Shown here piece after piece: positions 1-6,068 of a stretch of 6,633 bases of DNA. The position numbers and the translations under genes are program-made. Each line of letters begins with the position of its first letter. Positions within the stretch are counted from its first letter, which is position 1. This DNA comes from Pseudomonadota bacterium (GTDB lineage: Bacteria; Pseudomonadota; Alphaproteobacteria; Sphingomonadales; Sphingomonadaceae): contig JAEXLC010000130.1 of assembly GCA_023445495.1 (NCBI GenBank), positions 1 through 6,633 on the forward strand, written 5' to 3'. The notes beneath the pieces are model-generated. The model was not told the DNA's origin. It did no database searches and worked only from the letters and a program-made list of their open reading frames with translations.

Positions 1-34
1 CCCCCCCTTTGTCCCACCCCCCCCCCCCCCCCCC
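1..34. repeat. C-rich tract ending in an 18-base poly-C run
   Basis: The window opens with seven C, a short T/G/C/A interruption, and then 18 uninterrupted C at 17-34. The run ends 26 bases before the preferred permease start. Nothing else in the window has a homopolymer near this length, although the region is GC-rich. It could be a sequencing or assembly artefact at a contig edge, or a true homopolymer in the 5' region of the permease gene. No coding sequence can be assigned to bases 1-39. Confidence 0.85.
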
Positions 35-46
35 GCGCCATGCGGA

Positions 47-53
47 AGGGGAG
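47..53 (+). promoter_or_regulatory. Shine-Dalgarno site for the permease gene
   Basis: AGGGGAG lies 7 bases before the ATG at 61. An in-frame ATG at 40 would place this purine-rich site inside the coding sequence and leave only poly-C in front of it. The site therefore favours 61 as the start. Confidence 0.7.
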
Positions 54-60
54 AAGTAAG

Positions 61-1269
61 ATGTTCGGCACGACCTTCCTCCTCGCGATCCGTTCGATCT
101 TGCGCCACAAGCTGCGCTCGATCCTGACCGCGCTCGGCATCATCATCGGCGTCGCCGCGGTGGTCACCATGGTGACGCTGGGCAAGGCGACGACGGCGGC
201 GGTGCAGCAGCAGATCTCCGCGCTCGGCACCAACATCCTCCAGATCCGTCCCGGCCAGGGCTTCGGCCGCGGCGGCGGCGGTCCGCGTCCGCCCGATTTC
301 AAGCCGGCCGACGTAACCGCGATCCGCGATCAGGTTGCGGGCGTCACGGCGGTCGCGCCCCAGGCCCAGACCACCGCGACGGTGATCTACAACGGCGCCA
401 ACTGGTCGACCACGGTCAACGGCACCACCAACGCCTATTTCGAAGTCTCGCCCTGGCCGCTGATCGAGGGACGTACCTGGACCCGTCAGGAAGAGCAGGC
501 GGGCAAGGCCGTCTGCATCATCGGCACGACGATCCAGACCAACCTGTTCCGGGGCGGCGCCGCCACGGGCTCGCGGATCCGCGTCAACGGCATCTCGTGC
601 GACGTGATCGGCGTGCTCAAGACCAAGGGCCAGGCCGGGTTCGGCGGCGACCAGGACGATGTCGTCATCATGCCGATCAAGCAGGTCCAGCGCCGCTTCA
701 CCGGCAGCACCGACATTCGCCTGATGCTGGTCGGCACCGATCCGGCCTATGACAGCGCCCAGATCCAGTCCTCGATCACCGATCTTCTGCGCGAGCGGCG
801 CAGCATCACCGGCGGCAAGCAGGACGATTTCAACATCTTCGATACCGCCCAGATCAGCCAGACGCTGACCGGCACGACGACCCTGCTCACCCAGATCGTC
901 GCGGCGGTGGCGATGATCAGCCTGATCGTCGGCGGCATCGGCATCATGAACATCATGCTGGTCTCGGTCACCGAGCGGACGCGCGAGATCGGCATCCGTC
1001 TCGCCATCGGCGCGGTGGCGAGCGAGGTGCTGATGCAGTTCCTGGTCGAGGCGGTGGTGCTGTCGATGCTCGGCGGCGTGATCGGCCTGCTGATCGCGCA
1101 GTTCGCGGTGGCGCTGATGTCGTGGCTGGGCTCGCTGCCCTTCCTGTTCGACATACAGATCAACGTGATCGCCTTCGCGATCTCGGCGATCATCGGCGTG
1201 GTGTTCGGCTATTTCCCGGCGCGGCGCGCGGCGAGCCTCAATCCGATCGACGCGCTTCGTCACGAATAA
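61..1269 (+). CDS. MacB/FtsX-type ABC transporter permease
   Basis: This is an inner-membrane permease subunit of the MacB/LolC/FtsX superfamily, which works with a separate ATPase to drive mechanical export or periplasmic transport. The 402 residues show the family layout. A first membrane helix (about 21-43) follows a basic N-terminus. A large periplasmic core (about 45-270) includes a glycine-rich loop near 67-75. Three C-terminal helices follow (about 275-300, 328-355 and 366-386). The conserved cytoplasmic stretch VTERTREIGIRLAIGA lies at 303-318, and the typical tail NPIDALRHE ends the protein. No ATPase domain is present, unlike E. coli MacB, so an ATP-binding subunit and probably an HlyD-like adaptor should be encoded elsewhere, most likely upstream of the window. 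The start at 61 was chosen over 40 for its ribosome site. The 3' end overlaps the opposing mocA-like gene by 32 bases. The substrate cannot be deduced. Confidence 0.93.
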   Translation: MFGTTFLLAIRSILRHKLRSILTALGIIIGVAAVVTMVTLGKATTAAVQQQISALGTNILQIRPGQGFGRGGGGPRPPDFKPADVTAIRDQVAGVTAVAPQAQTTATVIYNGANWSTTVNGTTNAYFEVSPWPLIEGRTWTRQEEQAGKAVCIIGTTIQTNLFRGGAATGSRIRVNGISCDVIGVLKTKGQAGFGGDQDDVVIMPIKQVQRRFTGSTDIRLMLVGTDPAYDSAQIQSSITDLLRERRSITGGKQDDFNIFDTAQISQTLTGTTTLLTQIVAAVAMISLIVGGIGIMNIMLVSVTERTREIGIRLAIGAVASEVLMQFLVEAVVLSMLGGVIGLLIAQFAVALMSWLGSLPFLFDIQINVIAFAISAIIGVVFGYFPARRAASLNPIDALRHE

Positions 1270-1882
1270 GCGCAGGCGGCGTTTCGGGAAGGCCATCCGT
1301 GCGCAAGCCGTAAAGCTCGCGCAGTTCCTTGAGGTCGTCCTGCGTGTCGATATCGACCAGCTCGGTAGGCGGCGCGATCACGTGCCGCCCACGCTGGATC
1401 AGCTCCCGCGCGCCCTGGTCGCCCTCAAGCTTGAGCAGCGTCGGGAACATGTCCCTGCCGAACAGCGCCGGCGGCATCGGCTGGGTGCCATCGGACGAGG
1501 CGACGATCGTCGCCGGCCCGTCGGCGGCATCCATCATCCGGCGGATATGCGCGGCGGTAACGCGCGGCATGTCGGCAAGTGCGACCAGCACCGCCTCGGC
1601 GCCCAGTTCCTGCGCCCGCGCCACGCCGAAGCATAGCGAGCGCGCCTGGCCGAGCGAGGGATCGGGGTTCTCGACCACGTCATAGCCGAGCGCGGCGAAG
1701 TCCAGCTCGGTGTCCGAGACCACCGCGATCCGCGCGCAGAAATTCACTCGCTCCAGAGCGGTGACGACATGATAGGCGAGCGGCTTGTCGAGGAACGGTT
1801 CGGCCAGCTTGTCGCCATCGTTGAAGCGGCGCGAGCGACCGGCGGCGAGCAGGATCAGGGCGACCTGGTCAGGCTTGAGCAT
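1238..1882 (-). CDS. mocA: MocA-like molybdenum cofactor nucleotidyltransferase
   Basis: This 214-residue protein belongs to the MobA-like NTP-transferase (NTP_transf_3) family. The closest functional model is MocA, the cytoplasmic CTP:molybdopterin cytidylyltransferase, which makes the dinucleotide cofactor used by xanthine-oxidase-family hydroxylases. Visible motifs are the nucleotide-binding loop LAAGRSRRF (12-20) with Lys25, the metal-site ADMP (103-106), PPALFGR (137-143), GDQGAREL (154-161) and VDIDTQDDL (177-185). LAAG rather than the LAGG of MobA favours MocA over a guanylyltransferase. It is the second gene after xdhC, overlapping it by 14 bases with its ribosome site inside the xdhC end, so coupled expression is likely. 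The last ten or so residues are encoded within the permease 3' end on the other strand, and this tail is probably dispensable. CTP specificity is inferred from motifs and neighbour. A different MobA-like transferase associated with hydroxylase maturation remains possible. Confidence 0.87.
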   Translation of the reverse strand: MLKPDQVALILLAAGRSRRFNDGDKLAEPFLDKPLAYHVVTALERVNFCARIAVVSDTELDFAALGYDVVENPDPSLGQARSLCFGVARAQELGAEAVLVALADMPRVTAAHIRRMMDAADGPATIVASSDGTQPMPPALFGRDMFPTLLKLEGDQGARELIQRGRHVIAPPTELVDIDTQDDLKELRELYGLRTDGLPETPPALIRDEARRSD

Positions 1883-2780
1883 GGAATCTCCTCACCATGG
1901 CGGCGGCAATGGACAGGGCGATCTCGGCCGGACCGATCGCGCCGATGTCGAGGCCGGCAGGGCCTTCGATACGGTCGAGATCGGCGGGAGCAATGCCCGC
2001 GGCGGCAAGCCGTTCGCGCCGCGCGGCATGGCTGCGGCGCGATCCGAGCGCGGCGACATAGCCGGTCGGCGCGCGCAGCGCGGCGATCAGCGCGGCATCG
2101 TCGATCTTGGGGTCGTGGCTGAGCGTCACCACCGCGGTGGCGGGATCCGGCTGCAGCGCGGTCACGGCTTCGTCTGGCCAGCGGTCGTCGAGCATCACCC
2201 CGGGAAACCGTTCAGCGGTCAAAAATCTCCCGCGCGGATCGATGATCGTCGTCGCGATGCCCAGCTCGCGGGCGAGCCCGGCCAGCGTCTGCGCGATCTG
2301 CACCGCGCCGACGATCAGCAGCCGGCGCGGCGGATCATAGCGATTGAGGAACTCGCCAGGCCCCTCGGACGAAAGCCCGCTGGTCAGGTCCGTGCCGATA
2401 TCCAGCGCCTCGCCCCGGCTGCGCGCCGCGTCGATCGCGTCGAACAGGGCAGGGGGAAAGCCCGTATCGGATACGGGCTGGACGAGCACCGCAATCTCCC
2501 CGCCGCAGGGCAGGCCGACTTCCCAGGCGGCGGGGTCCGCTACGCCATAGCGCTTCACGACCGTGGGGGCGCCTGCGATCACCTCGGCGGCGGTCTGCAG
2601 GATGTCGGTCTCGACACAGCCGCCCGAGACCGATCCCTCGAATCGTCCGTCCGCATGGATCAGCATATGGCTGCCGCGCGGGCGGGGCGCCGATCCCCAG
2701 GTCGATACGACGGTGGCCAACGCCAGCCTCTCGCCCTTCCAGGCTCGGGCCGCCGCGAGCACGCTGTCATTATCCGCCAT
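1869..2780 (-). CDS. xdhC: XdhC/CoxI family molybdenum cofactor insertion protein
   Basis: XdhC proteins bind molybdenum cofactor, promote its sulfuration and deliver it to xanthine dehydrogenase and related molybdenum hydroxylases in the cytoplasm; they are not part of the final enzyme. The 303 residues show the N-terminal XdhC/CoxI domain with STWGSAPRPRG (26-36), GSVSGGCVE (49-57) and GLPCGGE (89-95), including conserved Cys55 and Cys92. A linker (about 104-150) leads to the C-terminal Rossmann-like domain, which begins RLLIVGAVQIAQ (153-164) and continues with LSHDPKIDD (220-228), ALGSRRSHAARRERL (244-258) and GPAGLDIGAIGPAEIALS (273-290). Length is normal for the two-domain form. A GAGG core 4 bases ahead of the ATG supports the start. 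It heads a two-gene unit with the mocA-like gene. No hydroxylase subunit genes are visible, so the exact client enzyme (xanthine dehydrogenase, isoquinoline oxidoreductase-like or CO-dehydrogenase-like) is unknown. Confidence 0.93.
   Translation of the reverse strand: MADNDSVLAAARAWKGERLALATVVSTWGSAPRPRGSHMLIHADGRFEGSVSGGCVETDILQTAAEVIAGAPTVVKRYGVADPAAWEVGLPCGGEIAVLVQPVSDTGFPPALFDAIDAARSRGEALDIGTDLTSGLSSEGPGEFLNRYDPPRRLLIVGAVQIAQTLAGLARELGIATTIIDPRGRFLTAERFPGVMLDDRWPDEAVTALQPDPATAVVTLSHDPKIDDAALIAALRAPTGYVAALGSRRSHAARRERLAAAGIAPADLDRIEGPAGLDIGAIGPAEIALSIAAAMVRRFHAQA
1887..1893 (-). promoter_or_regulatory. Shine-Dalgarno site of mocA within xdhC
   Basis: Read on the - strand this is GAGGAGA, 4 bases before the mocA ATG. 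It lies within the last codons of xdhC. A ribosome finishing xdhC at its TGA (1869-1871) would sit on this start, which is the arrangement expected for translational coupling. Confidence 0.7.
2459..2479. repeat. Palindrome with 10-bp arms inside xdhC
   Basis: The arms AGCCCGTATC (2459-2468) and GATACGGGCT (2470-2479) are perfect inverted complements around a single central G. On the xdhC strand they encode residues about 101-107 (PVSDTG region) in the linker between the two domains. This is the longest near-perfect inverted repeat I noticed outside the terminator. Its function is unknown and it may be chance. Confidence 0.8.
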
Positions 2781-2831
2781 ATCGCCTCGTAACCGTCACA
2801 TCCGCAGCCTAGGCCCAACCCCGTAACGAGT

Positions 2832-2837
2832 GGAGAG
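2832..2837 (+). promoter_or_regulatory. Shine-Dalgarno site deciding the glpQ start
   Basis: GGAGAG lies 4 bases before the GTG at 2842. The alternative in-frame GTG at 2830 overlaps this site and would add four residues (MESF) before a clean signal peptide. The 2842 start is therefore preferred. Confidence 0.65.
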
Positions 2838-2841
2838 TTTC

Positions 2842-3921
2842 GTGACGAGATCGCTGATTGCCGCTTTGTCGCTGATGATGGTGGTGCCGGGCACCGCGCT
2901 GGGGCAGGATCACGCCATGCACGGGAATACCGACAAGCCTATCGTCATCGCCCATCGCGGCGCCTCGGGCGAGCGCCCCGAGCACACCCTGCTCTCCTAC
3001 CAGCGCGCGATCGAGCAGGGCGCCGACTTCATCGAGCCGGACCTGGTGCCGACCAAGGACGGCGTGCTCGTCGCCCGGCACGAGAACAACATCACCGAGA
3101 CCACCGACGTCGCGGCGCATCCCGAGTTCGCGGGCCGCAAGGCGACCAAGACGATCGACGGCGAGACCATGACCGGCTGGTTCACCGAGGATTTCACGCT
3201 CGCCGAGCTCAAGACGCTGCGTGCGAAGGAGCGCCTGCCCAAGCTGCGGCCGGATAACACGAAGTTCGACGGCCAGGCCGAAGTGCCGACGCTCGACGAA
3301 GTGATCGCGCTGGCGAAGAAGGCGTCGAAGGAAACCGGCCGCATGATCGGCATCTATCCCGAGACCAAGCACCCCAGCTATTTCGCCTCGATCGGGCTGC
3401 CGCTCGAGCAGCGCCTGGTCGACAAGCTCAAGGCGGCGGGCTGGGACCGAGCCGATGCGCCGGTGTTCATCCAGTCGTTCGAGGTGAACAACCTCAAGAA
3501 GCTCAAGACGATGACCAAGGTACGCCTGATCCAGTTGATGGCGGGTGCCGGCGCCCCGGCGGACGGCGCGCAGCCGAGCTACAAGGCGATGATCACGCCC
3601 GAGGGGCTGAAGGCAGTCGCCGCCTATGCGTACGGGATCGGGCCGGAGCTGACGATGATCCAGCCGGCCACCGGTCCTGCGACCACGCTGATCGCCGATG
3701 CGCATGCCGCCGGGCTCAGGCTCCACCCCTGGACGTTCCGGGCGGAGAACTTCTTCCTCCTGCCCAGCTACCGGTCCGGCGCAAATCCGGCCGATCATGG
3801 TCGCCTGAAAGAAGAGATCCTGTATTTCATCGGGCTTGGCGTGGACGGTTTCTTCACCGATTTCCCCTATATTGGGGTTGAGGCGCGCGATGCTGCGGCA
3901 AGCGCGCACAAAGGGGGATAA
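2842..3921 (+). CDS. glpQ: Periplasmic glycerophosphodiester phosphodiesterase (GlpQ family)
   Basis: GlpQ hydrolyses glycerophosphodiesters from phospholipid breakdown to sn-glycerol 3-phosphate and an alcohol in the periplasm. From the GTG at 2842 the protein has 359 residues, close to the 358 of E. coli GlpQ. An N-terminal signal peptide (1-21) ends TALG before QDHA. The TIM-barrel catalytic motifs are visible: AHRGASGERPEHT (37-49) with His38 and Arg39, EPD (65-67) supplying the metal ligands, and ARHE (78-81) with the second histidine, His80. IGIYPETKHP (169-178) contributes Glu174. Later blocks also match the family: FIQSFEVNNLKKLK (209-222), VRLIQLM (227-233), YGIGPE (264-269), LHPWTFR (294-300) and GVDGFFTDFP (333-342). 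No cofactor-binding or extra domain is seen. It is followed after 9 bases by a small lipoprotein gene, so the two probably share a transcript ending at the hairpin near 4272. No transporter for glycerol 3-phosphate is nearby. Confidence 0.95.
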   Translation: MTRSLIAALSLMMVVPGTALGQDHAMHGNTDKPIVIAHRGASGERPEHTLLSYQRAIEQGADFIEPDLVPTKDGVLVARHENNITETTDVAAHPEFAGRKATKTIDGETMTGWFTEDFTLAELKTLRAKERLPKLRPDNTKFDGQAEVPTLDEVIALAKKASKETGRMIGIYPETKHPSYFASIGLPLEQRLVDKLKAAGWDRADAPVFIQSFEVNNLKKLKTMTKVRLIQLMAGAGAPADGAQPSYKAMITPEGLKAVAAYAYGIGPELTMIQPATGPATTLIADAHAAGLRLHPWTFRAENFFLLPSYRSGANPADHGRLKEEILYFIGLGVDGFFTDFPYIGVEARDAAASAHKGG

Positions 3922-3930
3922 GGGTTTTCT

Positions 3931-4230
3931 ATGCGCAAGTTTCTGCTGCCGATCGTCGTTGCCCTGCCGCTGCTGAGCGGCGGCTGCATCGCCAAGACCG
4001 TGGTCGATGTCGCCACCATGCCGGTTCGTGCCGGGGCGCAGGCCGCCGACTGGGCGACGACCAGCCAGGACGAGGCAGACCGCAACTACGGCCGCAAGAT
4101 GCGCGAGAAGGAAGCGCGCGAGGGCAAGGAGCTGCGCAAGCTCTGCAAGAAGCACCCCGAGGACCAGCGCTGCCAGGGCGGAGCCGACAATGGCTTCCGC
4201 GCCGATCCCGGCGGCAACCGCCACAACTAA
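3931..4230 (+). CDS. Small putative lipoprotein, function unknown
   Basis: This 99-residue protein has a basic start (MRK), a hydrophobic segment (4-15) and a likely lipobox LSGGC with Cys19. Gly occupies both positions before the Cys, so the lipobox is slightly off consensus. After cleavage about 81 residues would remain. A short apolar region (about 20-45) is followed by a highly charged, probably helical stretch (about 46-77) rich in Lys, Arg and Glu, then a Gly/Asn/Arg-rich tail. Cys72 and Cys81 could form a disulfide in the periplasm. It resembles small uncharacterised lipoproteins of sphingomonads as I recall them, but I cannot assign a function. AAGGG, overlapping the glpQ stop codon, sits 6 bases before the ATG. 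The 9-base gap and downstream terminator suggest co-transcription with glpQ. Coding reality is supported by the signal sequence and ribosome site. Confidence 0.8.
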   Translation: MRKFLLPIVVALPLLSGGCIAKTVVDVATMPVRAGAQAADWATTSQDEADRNYGRKMREKEAREGKELRKLCKKHPEDQRCQGGADNGFRADPGGNRHN

Positions 4231-4257
4231 TCGCCTGAATTCAGCCATTTCGGCGGT

Positions 4258-4286
4258 AAAAGCCGGCGGGCATCCCGCCGGCTTTT
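4258..4286. terminator. Bidirectional intrinsic terminator
   Basis: This is a perfect 13-bp stem (4258-4270 pairing with 4274-4286) closed by a three-base CAT loop. The core is GCCGGCGGG/CCCGCCGGC, flanked by AAAA on the left and TTTT on the right, with TTTTGTTAT continuing on the + strand. It lies 27 bases after the lipoprotein stop and 31 bases beyond the stop of the opposing acyl-CoA dehydrogenase gene. Since both strands give a GC stem followed by U residues, it can end transcription from either side. The + strand tail is the slightly better one. Confidence 0.9.
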
Positions 4287-4317
4287 GTTATGCTTGGCGC
4301 TTCAAAAGGGGGAAGCT

Positions 4318-6009
4318 CTACGCGGCGAAGCCCTCGGCATCGATCGCGTAGAGCATTTCCGCCTTGGCCATCGCCGCGGGCATCAGACCCAGCGCCTCGG
4401 GCACGATCTGCGCGACATAGAAGCGCGCGGCCGCCTGCTTCATCTTCAGGAACGCCGGATCGCCCTCGCTGCGCGCGGCCGCCCGGCCGCTCGCTTCCAT
4501 CAGCCAGCCGCACACCGCGGTCGAGAGCATCGTCAGGAACGGATAGCTCGCCGCCAGCCGGTCGTCTGCCTCGCTCGACAGCAGGTTGCGCGCGACTTCC
4601 TCGCAGGCGTCGATCAGGTTGACGAGGCCGGTGTCCTCGGCGTCTCCGCGCATCTGGCCGATCAGCCCGAGCAAGGTGCCGCCATTGTCCATGCTCAGCT
4701 TGCGCCCGACCAGGTCGGCGGCCTGGATGCCGTTGGTGCCCTCATAGATCGGCGTGATCCGCGCATCGCGGAAATGCTGGGCCGCGCCGGTCTCCTCGAT
4801 ATAGCCCATGCCGCCATGCACCTGGACGCCGAGGCTGGCGACTTCATTGCCGAGATCGGTGCCATGCGCCTTGGCGAGCGGGGTGAGCAGCTCGACCCGC
4901 TTCTCCGCCTCGGCATCGCCGGCCCGCGCCCGGTCGAGCTGGCCGAAGGCATAATAGACGAGCGCGCGCGCCGCCTGGGTCTGCGCCTTCATCCGCAGGA
5001 GCATGCGGCGCACATCGGGATGCTCGACGATCGCGACCTGTTCGCCGCCGCGATAGCCCTGCACGCGCTCGCGGGCATAGGCGACCGCGCGCTGGGTGGC
5101 GCGCTCGGCGACCTGCACGCCCTGCAGGCCGACATTCAGGCGCGCATTGTTCATCATCGTGAACATCGCACGGATGCCGCCGAGCTCGGGGCCGACCAGC
5201 TCGCCGATGCAATCGTCATTGTCGCCGAACGAGAGCACGCAGGTCGGCGAGGCGTGCAGCCCCATCTTGTGCTCGATCGAGACGGTGCGGACGTCGTTGA
5301 AGTCGCCCGGCGTGCCGTCGGCGTTGAGCCGGTACTTCGGCACCAAGAACAGCGAGATGCCCTTGGTCCCCGCCGGTGCGCCGGGCGTGCGGGCCAGCAC
5401 GAGATGGACGATGTTCTCGGCCATGTCGTGATCGCCGAAGCTGATGAAGATCTTGGTGCCCTTGATCCGGAAGGTCCCGTCCCCGACCGGTTCGGCGCGG
5501 GTCTTGAGCGCACCGACGTCGGAGCCCGCCTGCGGTTCGGTCAGGTTCATCGTGCCGGTCCAGGCGCCGGTCGACAGGTGCGGCAGATACAATGCCTGCT
5601 GCTCGGGCGTGCCGTGGTGCATCAGCGCCTCGACCGCGCCGACCGTCAGGATCGGCGCGAGCGCGAAGCCCATGTTCGCGGTGCCGAGCGTTTCCAGCAC
5701 CGCGATCGACAGGCTGACCGGCAGGCCCTGGCCGCCATGTTCGGCGGGAGAGCCGATCGTGCCCCAGCCGCCCTCGACATAGGCCTGGTACGCCGCCGCG
5801 AACCCGGCCGGCATCTTCACGCCGTCGGGCGTCCATTTCGGGCCGTTGGTGTCGCCTTCGCGTTCCAGCGGCGCCCATTCGCCGGCGGCGAACTGGCCCG
5901 CGCCCTCCAGCACCGCATCGGTCATTTCGGCTGCTTCCTCGCTGATCTCGCCCAGTCGGACGATGGTCTCGAGCACGAAGCGCTGATCGGCGGTGGCTGG
6001 CGTGAACAT
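4318..6009 (-). CDS. Acyl-CoA dehydrogenase, DmdC-like long form
   Basis: This FAD-dependent flavoenzyme would introduce a trans-2 double bond into an acyl-CoA, passing electrons to electron-transfer flavoprotein in the cytoplasm. The 563 residues are longer than the roughly 380-400 of classical acyl-CoA dehydrogenases. They fit the family that includes 3-methylmercaptopropionyl-CoA dehydrogenase (DmdC), which has extra N- and C-terminal parts. Visible are the N-terminal helical domain (about 1-155) and FAD/substrate signature TEPQAGSDVGALKT (157-170). These are followed by the beta domain with GTKIFISFGDHD (184-195), the second signature VHGGMGYIEE (397-406) and ITPIYEGTNGIQ (418-429), where Glu423 is the expected catalytic base. 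A C-terminal helical extension (about 445-563) completes the long form. GAGAGG ahead of the ATG supports the start. The gene stands alone on its strand between the shared terminator and the divergent Sua5 gene. Substrate chain type is not deducible, and dimethylsulfoniopropionate use should not be assumed, because many homologues act on ordinary fatty or branched acyl-CoAs. Confidence 0.94.
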   Translation of the reverse strand: MFTPATADQRFVLETIVRLGEISEEAAEMTDAVLEGAGQFAAGEWAPLEREGDTNGPKWTPDGVKMPAGFAAAYQAYVEGGWGTIGSPAEHGGQGLPVSLSIAVLETLGTANMGFALAPILTVGAVEALMHHGTPEQQALYLPHLSTGAWTGTMNLTEPQAGSDVGALKTRAEPVGDGTFRIKGTKIFISFGDHDMAENIVHLVLARTPGAPAGTKGISLFLVPKYRLNADGTPGDFNDVRTVSIEHKMGLHASPTCVLSFGDNDDCIGELVGPELGGIRAMFTMMNNARLNVGLQGVQVAERATQRAVAYARERVQGYRGGEQVAIVEHPDVRRMLLRMKAQTQAARALVYYAFGQLDRARAGDAEAEKRVELLTPLAKAHGTDLGNEVASLGVQVHGGMGYIEETGAAQHFRDARITPIYEGTNGIQAADLVGRKLSMDNGGTLLGLIGQMRGDAEDTGLVNLIDACEEVARNLLSSEADDRLAASYPFLTMLSTAVCGWLMEASGRAAARSEGDPAFLKMKQAAARFYVAQIVPEALGLMPAAMAKAEMLYAIDAEGFAA

Positions 6010-6068
6010 GGGGCCTCTCTTGTGGTCTGGTTTCGCGCCGTATAGCTCGCGAAAAGTGAGCCCGACAA
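6010..6068. promoter_or_regulatory. Compact divergent promoter region (putative)
   Basis: Only 46 bases (6010-6055) separate the divergent starts of the dehydrogenase and the Sua5-type gene. For the - strand, TTGTCG (6063-6068) and TATACG (6039-6044) form a fair -35/-10 pair with an 18-base spacer; the -35 would lie in the Sua5 coding start. For the + strand, TATAGC (6041-6046) could be a -10, with TTGTGG (6020-6025) as a poorly spaced -35 at 15 bases. Both assignments are by eye and tentative. The two -10 candidates overlap, so the promoters may compete. Confidence 0.3.

Noticed and set aside
40..60. An upstream ATG extending the permease by seven residues
   Set aside because: It lies directly after the poly-C tract without a ribosome site, and it would swallow the good AGGGGAG site that serves the ATG at 61.
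1346..1357. A 12-base perfect palindrome (GTCGATATCGAC) within the mocA-like gene
   Set aside because: It is explained by codons for the conserved VDID motif and is short enough to arise by chance.
1785..2792. A 335-codon open frame on the + strand opposite xdhC and the mocA start
   Set aside because: It has Arg/Gly-rich composition and no domain, and it lies opposite the strongly conserved XdhC sequence.
2830..2841. An upstream GTG as the glpQ start
   Set aside because: It overlaps the GGAGAG ribosome site and adds acidic residue Glu ahead of the basic start of the signal peptide; the GTG at 2842 fits better.
2781..2841. A search for regulatory signals in the gap between xdhC and glpQ
   Set aside because: Two CGTAAC repeats (2788-2793 and 2822-2827) are present, but I see no convincing -10/-35 pair or operator, so no promoter feature is called.
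2809..4248. A 479-codon open frame on the - strand opposite glpQ and the lipoprotein gene
   Set aside because: It is an antisense shadow: low-complexity Arg/Leu/Ala-rich translation, spanning two recognisable genes on the other strand and the gap between them.
4285..6045. A 586-codon open frame on the + strand opposite the acyl-CoA dehydrogenase gene
   Set aside because: It is longer than the real gene but is an antisense shadow produced by high GC at third positions. Its product is rich in Arg, Ala, Gly, His and Asp with no recognisable domain, while the - strand protein has clear family motifs throughout.
6008..6055. An in-frame ATG at 6008 as the Sua5 start
   Set aside because: It overlaps the dehydrogenase start codon on the other strand and adds 16 residues unlike the family N-terminus.
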